NCBI RefSeq assembly: GCF_051622035.1
Contig: NC_135360.1
Location: 2,228,001-2,292,000 of the forward strand
DNA: 64,000 nt
Origin: Arctopsyche grandis
Lineage: Eukaryota; Arthropoda; Insecta; Trichoptera; Hydropsychidae
Direction of reading: 5' to 3'
Under the pieces are notes generated by a model. It ran no database searches and was not told where the DNA came from. It saw only the letters and a list, made by a program, of their open reading frames with translations. Positions 34,626 to 44,749 of this stretch are shown in pieces (the first letter of the stretch is position 1; every line of letters begins with the position of its first letter). The translations under genes were made by a program, and so were the position numbers.

Positions 34626-34922
34626 GTAGCTAGATTTGAACGGGACTATCCACGTTGTTTAATGCATTACTATTAACTAAAACAACAAAAATAGAATATT
34701 GAAATTCTATAGAACACTGTTGATTTTTCCCAGAAAAAAATGTTAACTCCCAAATATATTTTGTTTTGTTGTTTGTCTTGCTTTGAAAGATATTTGTAAA
34801 AATCTTTTATACTACGAAACAAATTTTTGAATAGTATCACCTTTTTATTGCTGAAAAAATGATTAAAAGAAATAGTTAAAATTCATATACACTCAATTTT
34901 TAAAAATTTTGCTCCTCTTTAA
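34626..34922 (+). mobile_element. Truncated relative of the poly-C hAT-like MITE
   Basis: Shares TAGATTTGAACGGGACTATC, AGAATATTGAAATTCTATAG, TTTTTCCCAGAAAAAAATGT and AATTCATATACACT with 535-956, and ends TTAATGACGCCTC. The left terminus and the C-tracts are missing. Confidence 0.65.
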
Positions 34923-35448
34923 TGACGCCTCTTTAATAGGGCTGCTAGGCGTTTCGCTATTCCGGGTTTGTCCCGGTTTCAAGCCTCTCGTCCCAGCGTC
35001 CCGAAGGGACCTTTCGGGACAGCCAAATGTCCCGGTTTTCGATAGCTGCTTATTGACCTTTCATCCTTCAGAAATACCAATCTCCCGCAGTTATAAAACT
35101 GAAAAAAATGCACGAATCTTAATCTCACCGTAGATCCACATCCATTGTTAAAAAAGCGAGATTGAGAAAATCAATTTTTTTTCAATCTTGCAATCTGTAA
35201 TTAATTTCATTTAATATTAAATAATAATGAATTGATTGTTATTAGTAATAACAATCAATTCATTATTAATAACTAAATAAACTGGAAAAAAAGAAAGGAA
35301 ATACAAGTTTATAAAAGGAAGGATTTTAAATGTAATTTGTTAAGTTTACGCTTTTTACAAAGATTTTTTATCATTCATGTAATATCGGTGCTTGCAGGGG
35401 GGGGGGGGGGGGGTACAATTAAAATGTCCCAGTTTGGATATCAATAAA

Positions 35449-35572
35449 TAGAGCCAAGGTGTCGTTCATTTTTCAATTGTTGTAAATGCTTTATAAAGAT
35501 GGTTCGGCAAACCTTTAACAATGCATTTACAACATTTGAACAATAAACGGCACCTTGGTTATCCGGGCTCTA
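35449..35572 (-). mobile_element. hAT-like MITE, 124 bp
   Basis: TAGAGCCAAGGTGTCG at the left and ACCTTGGTTATCCGGGCTCTA at the right are inverted; tcaataaa / tcaatata flank it (7 of 8). The interior ACAATGCATTTACAACATTT matches subfamily A. Confidence 0.75.
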
Positions 35573-35659
35573 TCAATATATCTTGCAGCCCTACCCTGCA
35601 AGCAACTATCCAAAAAAAAAAAAAAACATTTTGTTTACAAAGTATACATCAGTCATCAG

Positions 35660-36040
35660 TAAAGCCCGGACCCTGAGAGGGCTGTATATTGTTCAAATGT
35701 TGTAAATGCATTGTTAAAGTTTTGCCGAACCTTTTTTACAAAGGATTTACAACAATTGAACAATAAACAATAACAAAAACAATTTGAACAATACACGGCT
35801 CCCTCAGGCTCCGGTGACTAGTCATCAGTAGTCACCGGAGCCTGAGGGGGCCGTGTATTGTTCAAAGGTTGTAAATGCATTGTTAAAGGTTTGCCGAACA
35901 ATGAATAGCACTGTGACTATCCTACCTCTAGTCATCAGAAGTCACCGGAGCCTGAGGGGGCCGTGTATTGTTCAAAGGTTGTAAATGCATTGTTAAAGGT
36001 TTGCCGAACAATGGATAGCACTGTGACTATCCTACCTATA
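35660..36040 (+). mobile_element. Chain of three hAT-like MITEs with four identical 8-mers
   Basis: gtcatcag (35652-35659), a 161-bp element (35660-35820), gtcatcag (35821-35828), a 102-bp element (35829-35930), gtcatcag (35931-35938), a second 102-bp element (35939-36040), gtcatcag (36041-36048). The two 102-bp elements are nearly identical and all junctions are perfect. That makes this the youngest-looking chain. It abuts the A-rich end of a LINE. Confidence 0.88.
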
Positions 36041-36060
36041 GTCATCAGTCATCACTCTTT

Positions 36061-37840
36061 TTTTTATTTTATTTTTTTTTTATTTTATTTAAATAGGCAC
36101 ACATACAGAATAAAATATAAAAAGAAAGTTGTATAATGAGACAAAAAATAATAATAAACATAAATAAAAATATAATATTCCATTTACAGTGAGCACCACA
36201 TGGTGATATAAAAAAGTAAAATTACAAAAACATCAAGATTTTAAAAAAAAGAAAAGAAACAGATAAAGAAAAAGATACAGATAAAGTAAAAAAGAAAAAG
36301 AAAGACTATAAGGGTGAAGAAGCAAATCAACCACATATTATTTTCTTCACCTTTGTCCTAAAAATACTAAAAGAGTCTCTAAAGAGGTCAGGACAATCAT
36401 CTAAGCTATCGTAAATACGGCATATACGAACGATTGCACTATTGAAAGAGGTGTTGCTTTGACAAATAGGTGGATAAAAAAGATTTGTGCATCTGGTGAA
36501 TCGGGCATTAACGTTAAAATTAATCTCGCTTAAAACAGACGTGTCAAGAATACCATTAGCAATCTTATATAAAATTAACAAATCAGAAACCCTTCTACGC
36601 TGAGACAAACTTGCAATATGGAAAAAAGAAAGTCTGTCATTATAAGATGGTAACAGTTTTTTAAGACCAGTCTTATAGGATAAATGGCGCAGAAAACGCT
36701 TCTGGATTGTTTCTAAGTGCTCAATGTGAGTTTGGTAATAGGGAGACCATATGATTGAGGCATACTCCATATTACTACGAACTAAACTGTAATAGAGTAG
36801 AATCAGAGTATGGGGATTCTTAAAGGGCTTCGCAACTCGGCAAATAAATCCCAATAGTTTATAAGATTTAGTAACAATATGATTAATATGTTCATTAAAT
36901 GATAGTTTGGAATCTATAAGTATACCTAAGTCTCTGGCACAATTTTTTGCTGTAAGATCTACGTTATTAATATTGTAAGTAAAGTCAATTAGGTTACGAT
37001 TTCTGGAAAGTGTCATTGAGAAGCATTTAGAAATATTGAGATGCATAAGGTTTACATTACACCATTCAGATATTATATCAATGTCGGATTGTAATTTTAA
37101 GCAATCCGACTCACTATTGATAGGATGGAAAACCTTAAGATCATCGGCATAAAGTAAGCATTGACACTTCAGTAGGGGGATTAGGTCATTAATAAAAATA
37201 ATAACCTTGAGGAACTCCTGAAAGGATTGTTTTAGGGGCAGATGAGAAACCCTTAATTGTAACCAATTGACCTCTCAAATTAAGATAAGAAGTTAACCAT
37301 CTAAGTAAATTTCCATGAATTCCAAATTTAGATAATTTACGAATTAGCAAACCGTGATTAACCTTGTCAAAAGCCTTTTGAAAGTCTGTATATATAACAT
37401 CTACTTGTGTACGAGTATTAAGATATTTATAAATTGTGGTAGTGAATTCAATAAGATTAGAAACGGTTGATTTTTTTTTAACAAATCCATGTTGTTCCTG
37501 TGCAATTTTAGGCACTACATGAGAATAAATATGATTATAAGTTAAACATTCAAAAATTTTAGCAAAACAGGATAAGATACTTATTGGTCTATAGTTATTA
37601 CAAAGTGATTTATCGCCAGACTTGAAAATAGGTACAATATTGGCTAGTTTCCATTTAGAAGGGAATACACCAGCAGATAAAGAATTGTTAAAAATTATAA
37701 ATAAGGGTTCTACAAGTTCCAAATAACAAGTTTTAATAAAGTATGGAGGTATGCCGTCAGGTCCAGCACCCTTATTTACATCTAAATTTAATAGGACATA
37801 AGTAATCTCCTTTTCTTCAACATATATTTTATCAAGGCAT
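36061..37840 (-). pseudogene. Jockey/CR1-type LINE reverse transcriptase, 5'-truncated and frameshifted
   Basis: A minus-strand non-LTR retrotransposon copy. Reading from 37838, the RT domain has KGAGPDGIPP, then VPIFKSGDKSLCNNYRPIS, the first catalytic region DFQKAFDKVNHGL (about 37345-37386) and SGVPQG (37204-37221). There the frame breaks: a short deletion removes the usual SxLGPLLF-type residues and reading shifts to IIIFINDL, with the second catalytic box LYADDLKVF near 37128-37154 and the thumb/C-terminal region (NMEYASIIWSPYYQ, IQKRFLRHL) ending at 36327. The 5' endonuclease part is missing. The plus-strand T-rich run at 36058-36090 is the A-rich tail. ACTCTTT flanks both sides (36054-36060, 37841-37847), a probable target duplication. 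Clade between Jockey and CR1 is not resolved. Confidence 0.88.
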
Positions 37841-37940
37841 ACTCTTTATTGAATTCAGTGAATAATAAAAATCACATGACTTTTTTTTTGTAACAACGCA
37901 AATAAAACAAAACACATGAAATAAGTGCGTACGCTCGTCG

Positions 37941-38160
37941 GTGTGTGTGTGTGTGTGTGTGTGCGTATGTGATGCCGGCATGTTGTGCACATGTTTAGGG
38001 CTGTAGCGGGGTGGAGGGGTTTGGTGGGGGGGGTGTAGCGGAGTGGAGAGGGGGAAGGGAGACGGGGATAGAGGGGTAGGGGGACTCCTGACTGAGACGA
38101 GACGAGAAGTGAGACGGACGGAGTAGAGTGGAGTGGAGTGGAGTGGAGTGGGGTGTGAGC
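37941..38160. repeat. GT- and GAGTG-rich simple repeats upstream of a promoter
   Basis: A (GT)n run at 37942-37961 followed by G-rich low-complexity sequence and four to five GAGTG units (38128-38150). The minus-strand Ser/Thr/Pro/His-rich frames here are translations of this low-complexity DNA, not genes. Confidence 0.75.
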
Positions 38161-38450
38161 GGTGAGCGGTGAGCGGTGAGCGGTGGGTTGTGAGCAGTGA
38201 GCGGCGGCAAACAGCAAACGCACAGTCGGTCTGCGTTGTCCGGCGAGAGCGCACGCGTGCTTCGGTGCGTGCGTCGCTCGGTGTGTTGTGTTTTCTCGTC
38301 TTGACACTAGTCAGTAGTCGGCAGTCAGTAGTCGCTAGTCGCTAGTGCGGTGCGGTCGCTATGTTGTGTCAGTGACAGTGACGGCCGGGGAGTAGTGACC
38401 CGTGACTCGTGACTCGTGACTCGTGACCCGTGACCCGTGACCCGTGACGT
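38160..38450 (+). promoter_or_regulatory. CpG-rich promoter and 5' UTR of an unidentified host gene
   Basis: A strong rise in G+C and CG dinucleotides against an AT-rich background. It contains tandem GTGAGCG units (38155-38185), two TCAGTAGTCG words (38311 and 38325) that fit the arthropod initiator TCAGT, tandem CGTGACY units (38400-38445) and two TGACGT half-sites just before the first ATG. It leads directly into a short open exon with a splice donor. Transcription start is inferred. Confidence 0.55.
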
Positions 38451-38574
38451 ATGACGTGGTATTCGCCTCTGGGGGGCGAAACGGGCGGACTGCGCGCGCC
38501 GCCCCGCCCCATGGCCGCGCACCTGCTGCGCTGGTGGAGGGCCAGATTCAACACCAATCTCAAGCACTTCTCAG
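38451..38574 (+). CDS. First coding exon of an unidentified host gene
   Basis: An open exon that ends at a good donor, CACTTCTCAG|GTAAAC, after the first base of a codon (phase 1). There are two in-frame starts. The ATG at 38511 has the better context (CCCCATGGCC) and gives a 21-residue start, MAAHLLRWWRAR followed by FNTNLKHFS; starting at 38451 adds 20 Gly/Pro-rich residues. The frame has no stop on either side of the donor for a while, but beyond 38575 it is a CACACCCC repeat, typical of intron. I do not recognise the N-terminus. The Arg/Trp-rich segment could be cytosolic or a weak membrane-binding stretch. The continuation should lie downstream, perhaps beyond the window. Confidence 0.5.
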
Positions 38575-38579
38575 GTAAA

Positions 38580-38632
38580 CCTCTCCCCACACCCCACACC
38601 CCACACCCCACACCCCACACCCCACACACTTG
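38580..38632. repeat. CACACCCC minisatellite at the start of the intron
   Basis: Five to six near-perfect 8-bp units directly after the splice donor. Confidence 0.85.
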
Positions 38633-39092
38633 GCCCAAACCTCTCGCCGCGCACACACACACTCTGCCCCAAACTTTTTTTACTTTACTTTATTATTATT
38701 TCGCGGTCCAGGAAGTCAGTGTTGTTAGTGTGATTTGTATGCACGATGCGCGCCGGAAACCGGACACTCTTTGGCCGAAAGCCGACTGCCTGACTGCGAC
38801 TGGTCGACCGGAATTTATACGAAAAGAAAAACAAAATAATATATACATATCTATATAAATGCAACTAAATGCACCTTCGTTGCGTAACCCCACTCTTCTT
38901 CTCGACTGTCACGCTTCTGTCAAAATACATTTGTGATTCCCCCCCCCCCCCTTCTTTTGTTTACTCGCCGTGATTAGATATTCAAATGTTTGAGCGATGC
39001 GTTTGAAAACTTTCCATTTTAAACCTTTCCTGTATAAGAACTTATTTTATTATTTAACATATTAGCCACAGTGACGTTACAGAGTGGTCTTA

Positions 39093-39281
39093 ACGCGGTA
39101 ATTGGATCATTAGTCACATTGCGATCGCCCAAAAGACAATTTTTGCGATGAAAACGCGAATATTGTTCGCGAATGAAGTTCTCGTTAGTATGATGGACTT
39201 TTCGGCTGCCAGATGTTCCGTTATAGATGTTTTAGTTACTTTTGGGCGAGCGCTTTGTGACCAATAATCACCGAACGCGTC
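39093..39281. mobile_element. MITE family M, about 190 bp
   Basis: Left GCGGTAATTGGATCATTAGT, CACATTGCG and right CGCTTTGTGACCAATAATCA, CCGAAC are imperfect inverted repeats continuing to TCGCCCAAAAG / CTTTTGGGCGA. A clean target duplication is not visible. Confidence 0.65.
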
Positions 39282-39299
39282 ACTGTGGCCAGTCACGCA

Positions 39300-41436
39300 A
39301 TCATAACTAAACTACTTGTTATATTTTGATGGAAAAATCATTGACATTTATAATTAATAATTAACCACGGGCGTTGCACTACAACCACTCAACCAGTTCA
39401 GCACAGCTTATATTATATTCCACCATAGTGTTGTTCCCGATGATATATCATCGCATGGGTGTGGGCATATTATGTTATTAATGAAATTAATTGTGTCGTC
39501 AGTCATATGCTCGATCCCCACGCGGTCGAATTTTTCTCTGCCAAGTGGAATCATTAGTAGCGATCAGTACATTTATAAGTTTTTTCTTTTGTTATTGTAT
39601 TCGTATAATATATACGTTTTGGCAGTGGTTTAGCTGTGACGTACATATGTATGTCGAATCGAAACGACTATTATAATACGGCGAGCGTTATCTCAGATGG
39701 AATGGCGATATATGATTATGAAATCTTCCCGGTTGTTTATACAAAATGGGCCGAAGTTTGGATTATCATTAGAAACGACCGAATTTAATGTTCTCGGTGG
39801 TTGCCTCCAAATATTTTGCTTTGATGTATTGCGTCACGTTAAAAAATCGTGTCTGAATTTATTTTTATCTCATTAAGGTTTTCGTACAAAAAAAATCCTC
39901 TCAAATGGCCAAATAATTGCCCCCTTTCTTTTTACTCTGTTCCTTTTTTTAAAGGCAGCAGGAAATCACTGCAAAAGTGGCTTCTCAGAACCAAGACAAA
40001 AAAAACATCGAATTTGATCATTGAATTTACTATGTATAGATATTTGAATACATCTTTCGATACGTACGAATGTTTTATTGATAAATTTTGACGTGCTGCG
40101 TATTTCAATTCTGCATCTCTAATGTAATTTAGCTGAAATCGTAAGTTTGTAAGTGTGTGTAGGAGGTTTGATACGATCTGCGATGGAATCTTTGGATGGA
40201 AACGGACGAAGAAAATGTTTGAAGGGTGGTTTGTGTCAAATGTGGGCAATTAGAGTTGTGCGAGCGTGCGAGTGTGAGTGCGCGTGTGCGTGCGTGAGAT
40301 GCGGTGGTATGTTAGGAGCGTTCTCGCGAGGCGTCTCTCTCTCGCGGCCGACATTTTGTCTCGCTGCGTCTCGCTCTCTCCGGCTGGCGGCTCGCCTTTG
40401 GCGTTTTGTTTGTCGGCGGACAAAAGTGCCGTTCAGATTGCCTGCCGCGGCTCTGTGGTCCACGGATTCACTCGACCCGCTCCACTCTATCCGATCAAAT
40501 TCTGTGCCCGATTCTGAATGCAACGGAATCATCTGTCTGAAGCAAACAAAGTTATATCCTATATAAATTTAGAGCTTCAATGAGAAAACATTGGAATACG
40601 AACAAGCTCTTAGCCACTTAATCGCCATAAACGCACCGGTGCGCACTCATTTGGTTTCTTCGCAGTAGTGGCATCTAAAAATATCCTGTGATACTAATGA
40701 AATTGAAAGAAGGCGATATGTTTCGTTAGTCAAGAGCGGTGGCCGTCACTGGAAGGAAAGCGACATGATGGAAAAAATAATTTCGATCGTTTCGATTCGA
40801 TAAAAAGATCTTTACCATGTGCCAGGGTTTACATTAAGATGAAAGAGATAGATAACCCCGACCTACGTTAACGACGAGTCGACGAATCCATTTTATTTTT
40901 TTTACATTTTTCGACTTTTACACTTTCCTTGCAGTGACCCGGACCCATTCAAGAGGTCAAGGGTTGGCACTAAACACAACAAAATATCCTAATCGGTTTC
41001 TACAAACGCGTGGCGATTAAGTGGTTAAGTGATGAGAAGCTTCGTGCGATTGTTTTGACAATCGCCAAAATGCAACGAATGACAAAATGGATGTGCCAAA
41101 TATAGGATGATCAGTGATTATCCTATATTTGGTACAGTGATCATTGATCACTTCTGTACACGGGTTTGTACAATTCGCTTGCGTGAGATATTAACGCTGT
41201 TTTTGAAGAAGTTTTATTATCTCGGGTGCTCTTCTGTATGAGGTAACTGCTGAAGGGATATGACTCAATATGAGTTAGTGTTTCAATAAAATAAGAGGCA
41301 TCGTGGAGGATGAGGGAGTAGTGATGATGAACATTGGCAGCTGCGCGGGCGCACGCACACCGCGGCGCGTCCGAGCCGGAGCAAGGTGCGGGGGGTGAGG
41401 AGGCGGAGGGGAGGGGGGAGCCGCCAGAGGAGCGGG
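39300..41436. other. Presumed first intron; second GC-rich island at 40.23-40.53 kb
   Basis: Downstream of the exon at 38.5 kb. The island 40230-40530 is rich in CG and CT repeats (GGCGTCTCTCTCTCGCGGCC, TCTCGCTCTCTCCGGCTGGC), compatible with a GAGA-type regulatory region or alternative promoter. The overlapping open frames on both strands have no recognisable content. A short inverted TGATCACTGTACCAAATATA-type palindrome lies at 41097-41155. Confidence 0.4.
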
Positions 41437-41480
41437 CATTTGTTTTGGTGGCCGACATCAAAGGTGAAGCCGCCGCACTG
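41437..41480. promoter_or_regulatory. TCF-like site next to GCCGCCG
   Basis: ACATCAAAGG at 41455-41464 and GCCGCCG at 41469-41475, only four bases apart, within a GC-rich segment (41330-41600). The pairing of an HMG-type site with a GCCGCC helper fits insect TCF binding; activity is inferred. Confidence 0.42.
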
Positions 41481-41903
41481 GCCAATTGTACACCGGACCT
41501 CACCTCCCCTCTCCGTCCCTCGTTCTTTATTGGGCAGCAGCGGGCACCTCATGGAACTGCTACCTCAAGCCTCACCTCGCCTCGCCTCGCCGTGCACGTT
41601 TTCATCTGCGGAGGTGATTAGGTACCTCGCGTCGAGACGGGAGTTTGGCGGTGGTCATTACCTCGTCGATATCCACTATCTAGCTTCGTCGAATGCGTCC
41701 ATGCTGCTTCGGGGAATTCGATTCCCAATTCACTTTTCTGCTATGTAAGTGAGTTGTACATATCTTGAAGGTTGCTACATGGAACAAGGACTTCGTATTC
41801 TTCCATAAGCATTTTCACAGCCTTCAATTTAGAGACTCCCCTCATTTCCGTCTTCTTTCAATTTTTCTCTGTATTTAAATTGCACAAGCCTCTCCAACAT
41901 ACA

Positions 41904-41907
41904 TACA

Positions 41908-41938
<31 letters not shown>
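41904..41938. repeat. (TTTA)n microsatellite
   Basis: Eight or so TTTA units, next to a possible LINE tail. Confidence 0.9.
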
Positions 41939-41984
41939 AAAAATCAATACCACAGAGACTTGACAGGTTGCCCCAAAGCGTCAA

Positions 41985-42905
41985 TGTGATTTTAATACAA
42001 ATAATAAAAATCATAAAAATTACAAAAAAAACATCATAAAAAAAATAATAAAAATCATAAATAAAAAAAAACATAAGAAAATAATAAAAATCATAAATAA
42101 AAAAAAAACATCATAAAAAAATAATAAAAATCAAGTAAAAAATATGTACACAAAATAAAAACAAAGAAATAAGATTGAAAAATTTATATCGTGCTATTTA
42201 GGATGTGTTCCACCAACTCAACATAACTGGCATCGAATAGGTCCAAGTAATGTGCCAGTAAGTTAAGGAGTCGAACAGCTCTCGAGAGGGGGGAGTTCAT
42301 GAGCACGTTTGATTTAGCCCTAATTGGTAAAAATATATCATGTTTTCTTAAAACTCTACGATTTTCCGGGGCCCAGAATTTTAGTTTCTCCAGGATAGTG
42401 GGATTGTGAATCTCTCCTCTAAGTAATTTTACGAAATGTTTCCCAAGAAATAAATCTCTTCTCTTTGCCAGGGAGTTGAAACCCAAAGATCCCAAGACAA
42501 AGGCACTAGGGAACAGATATGGATAAAATCCAAATGTCTTCAGATATAAAAATCTAAGGAATTTCCTTTGGACTCGTTCCAACATTAGAGAGTAACGAAG
42601 TTGATAGGGAGACCATATAATGGAGCCAAACTCGAGCACACTGCGAACTAATGTACAATATAAGAGACGAATGGCAGTGAGCCCTAGTTCGGACGAATTA
42701 CGGATTACGAATCCAAGGATTTTTGTTGCCCTATCACAGATATTCTCAATGTGAATGTTGAAACTCCAACTATTTTCGAAGACTATTCCCAGATCAGATA
42801 TAAATAATTCTCTCTGAAGAAGAGAATCATGAAATTTATACGGATATTTAATAGGAGAACGAGAACGAGAGTAAGAAATGACCCGACACTTTAGGATATT
42901 GATAT
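41985..42905 (-). pseudogene. Jockey/CR1-type LINE, 3' end with open C-terminal frame
   Basis: From about 42905 down to 42184 one minus-strand frame stays open without an early ATG. It begins near a LKCRVISYSRSRS segment equivalent to the KC...SR region after the catalytic YADD box, then DLGIVF, HIENI, KILGFVIRNS, LYCTLVRSVLEFGSIIWSPY and VQRKFLRFLYLKTF. The catalytic core and all upstream parts are lost. The 3' UTR at 41990-42180 is made of repeated ATAATAAAAATCATAAA units on the plus strand. It belongs to the same broad type as 36.1-37.8 kb but is a different family. Confidence 0.82.
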
Positions 42906-43148
42906 TATATTACTTCAATTCTTCCATACCTACCAAGAGCTACCTATGCACATTCATTGTTCATCTTGCGTCTTTTTCACACTTCGTCTAATCTCATTGT
43001 CGTTCCAATCTCTTCGCTCGGTCCTACCTTAGCTTTTTACTACTCGTTCGCACTTTGTCTCCTCATTACACTGAGCATACAACATTCCACACTTTTTTTT
43101 CGTTATTCTACATATTATATTCCAGTATATTGTATCATGGTGCGTACT

Positions 43149-43300
43149 CACCGGGCCAACGAAGGCAAGTTTATAAATGATGGCTATACCACTCGTTGGG
43201 ACAGTGGGGTACAAAATATCGAAATAACTAGCGTTTTATTAAACGAACGTGTGGTATAGCCATCGACAAATACCCTTCGCTTGCCTTCGTTGGCCCGGTG
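43149..43300. mobile_element. Short palindromic MITE
   Basis: CACCGGGCCAACGAAGGCAA at the left and TTGCCTTCGTTGGCCCGGTG at the right, with a second inner inverted pair GATGGCTATACCAC / GTGGTATAGCCATC. The whole unit can fold back almost completely. Flanking GCGTAC / GTTCGC bases may extend the inverted repeat. Confidence 0.8.
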
Positions 43301-43476
43301 TGTTCGCATCATCAGACGCCAATATTTTAGTATATCAAATTTAGTATTCCTATAACCGTTATTTTAGAAAACATACAGCAAATCCGCCTCCATCTGATAA
43401 TCGATCACACGGTTCAACCAGCCGATATTTCGATTTGTTGCCATTTCACTATGAGAGTACTTGTGTGACAGAATGA

Positions 43477-44122
43477 TTAATATTCTGGGTATTTAAAATG
43501 AAACATCAATACCTGCTTCAAAAGTTCCATCTTTTTCAATGTATCTTGTCGGTTTTTATTACTTCCTAGCTCATCTCCTTCGTACAGTCTCGATTCAATT
43601 TCGAGTGCGGTTGATTGTCGGTGCTCAAATAAGAGTACCGCTAGTCCTTGACTCGTTTCATATATAGCTAATAACAACAAACTTTCCGTCATTGATCGAG
43701 ACACATGGTAAAACAGAGAGGATAGTGCGTCTGCTGCGAAGCCAAGGTTGACAGCGATCAGCTGGCGCCGGAGTTGGGGCACTCCACGGGCTCCCCTCCA
43801 ACATTCCACTGCTGCACAGTCCACAGTTTCTCCGCGTTTGAGAAGCACTTTCACTCGTCGTGGGCGATTGTGACGCAGGTCTCCGTGGTGGTGTTCCCCC
43901 CCTGGTCGGGAAGAGGTTGTCGACACACTTGTCCGTCTTCTAGCACCAGCAGCTCATCTCGACAGCTGCCGTCGACAGAAATACTTTGATGTTGACGCTC
44001 GTCTATATATACCCAAGACGACGTTGGATCTTCCCTCTTCAAATACTGGAGCAGCTCATTGTTGTGAACGCCAATCCAATTTTTGCACCGTAATGTATTT
44101 TTTTGGTCTAACGAGCTCTTAA
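43477..44122 (-). pseudogene. Unrecognised coding-like stretch with a frameshift
   Basis: The minus strand is open from about 44122 to 43851 with a well-balanced composition (segments CKNWIGVHNNELLQYLKRED, SWVYIDERQHQS, DELLVLEDGQVCRQPLP). Near a run of seven Cs (plus strand, about 43898-43904) a second frame takes over and stays open to 43477, containing AADALSSLFYHVSRS and LLLLAIYETSQGLAVLLFEH. A possible splice donor, AAGCAG|GTATTG, ends the second part. This may be a real exon with a sequence error or a decayed gene copy. I find no family match by eye. The overlapping plus-strand frame is a shadow. Confidence 0.35.
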
Positions 44123-44299
44123 TTATCTATGTCCGACTGCCGCTCCCTACATTATTTGGGAGCGCCGACTGGCTCCAGTAATTTTGTCGCTAAGCTTTCA
44201 AAGATCTTCCTATTTTCCTTTATATATGTATGTAGAAAGTGTCTCAATGGAACCCCAATATGTAAGCATTCTCACAAGCTTCAACCAAACTGTAATAAC

Positions 44300-44745
44300 T
44301 AAAGGGCGGATGGGAAGCGTGCTTTTTCCAGGAATCAGGGCATTTTGGGTCTATTTACAAAGCTAGGGTGCAAAAAATAAGGTTCTTCATAAAATTGGAC
44401 AAAGCACAGCGAACAATTAACAATGAACGGCACGCTTCCGATCACTAGACTACGGATACAGAACGTGCTTTTTCCAGGAATCGGGGCGGTTTGGCTCTAT
44501 TTACAAAGCTAGAGTAGAAAAAAAGGTTCGGCGAACCTTTAACAAAGCATTTACAACAATTGAACAATAAACGGCGCGCTGTGGGTCCGGCCACTACAGT
44601 AATCAGTGATTACTAATCACTAGTCTTAGACGGTGGAGCATGCTTTTTTCAGGAATGAGGGCGTTTTGGGGCTATTTTCCAGGAAACAGGGCAAACTACA
44701 AAGCTAGAGAGCAAAAAAAAGGTTCATCATAAAAATGAACAATGG
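44300..44745. mobile_element. Cluster of subfamily-B hAT-like MITEs
   Basis: Three units starting near 44300 (TAAAGGGCGGATGGGAAGCG), 44455 (GGATACAGAACGTGCTTTTT) and 44628 (AGACGGTGGAGCATGCTTTT), each with TTTTTCCAGGAAT-type and AAAGCTAGAG words and an AACAATGAACGG or AACAATAAACGG end. gtaataac precedes the first, and atcacta words lie between later units. Junctions are less clear than in the other chains. Confidence 0.65.
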
Positions 44746-44749
44746 TGCA

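Noticed and set aside
35652..36048. CRISPR-like array (identical short repeats separated by 102-161-bp units)
   Set aside because: Repeats are 8 bp, spacers are related transposons, and the DNA is eukaryotic.
37832..38307. Overlapping minus-strand frames of 140-150 codons rich in Pro, Thr, His and Ser
   Set aside because: Low-complexity GT/GAGTG/GTGAGCG repeats read in several frames at once; no conserved domain and no reason to prefer one frame.
41334..41748. Two overlapping GC-rich open frames
   Set aside because: High G+C makes stops rare; both frames are low-complexity and no splice sites fit.
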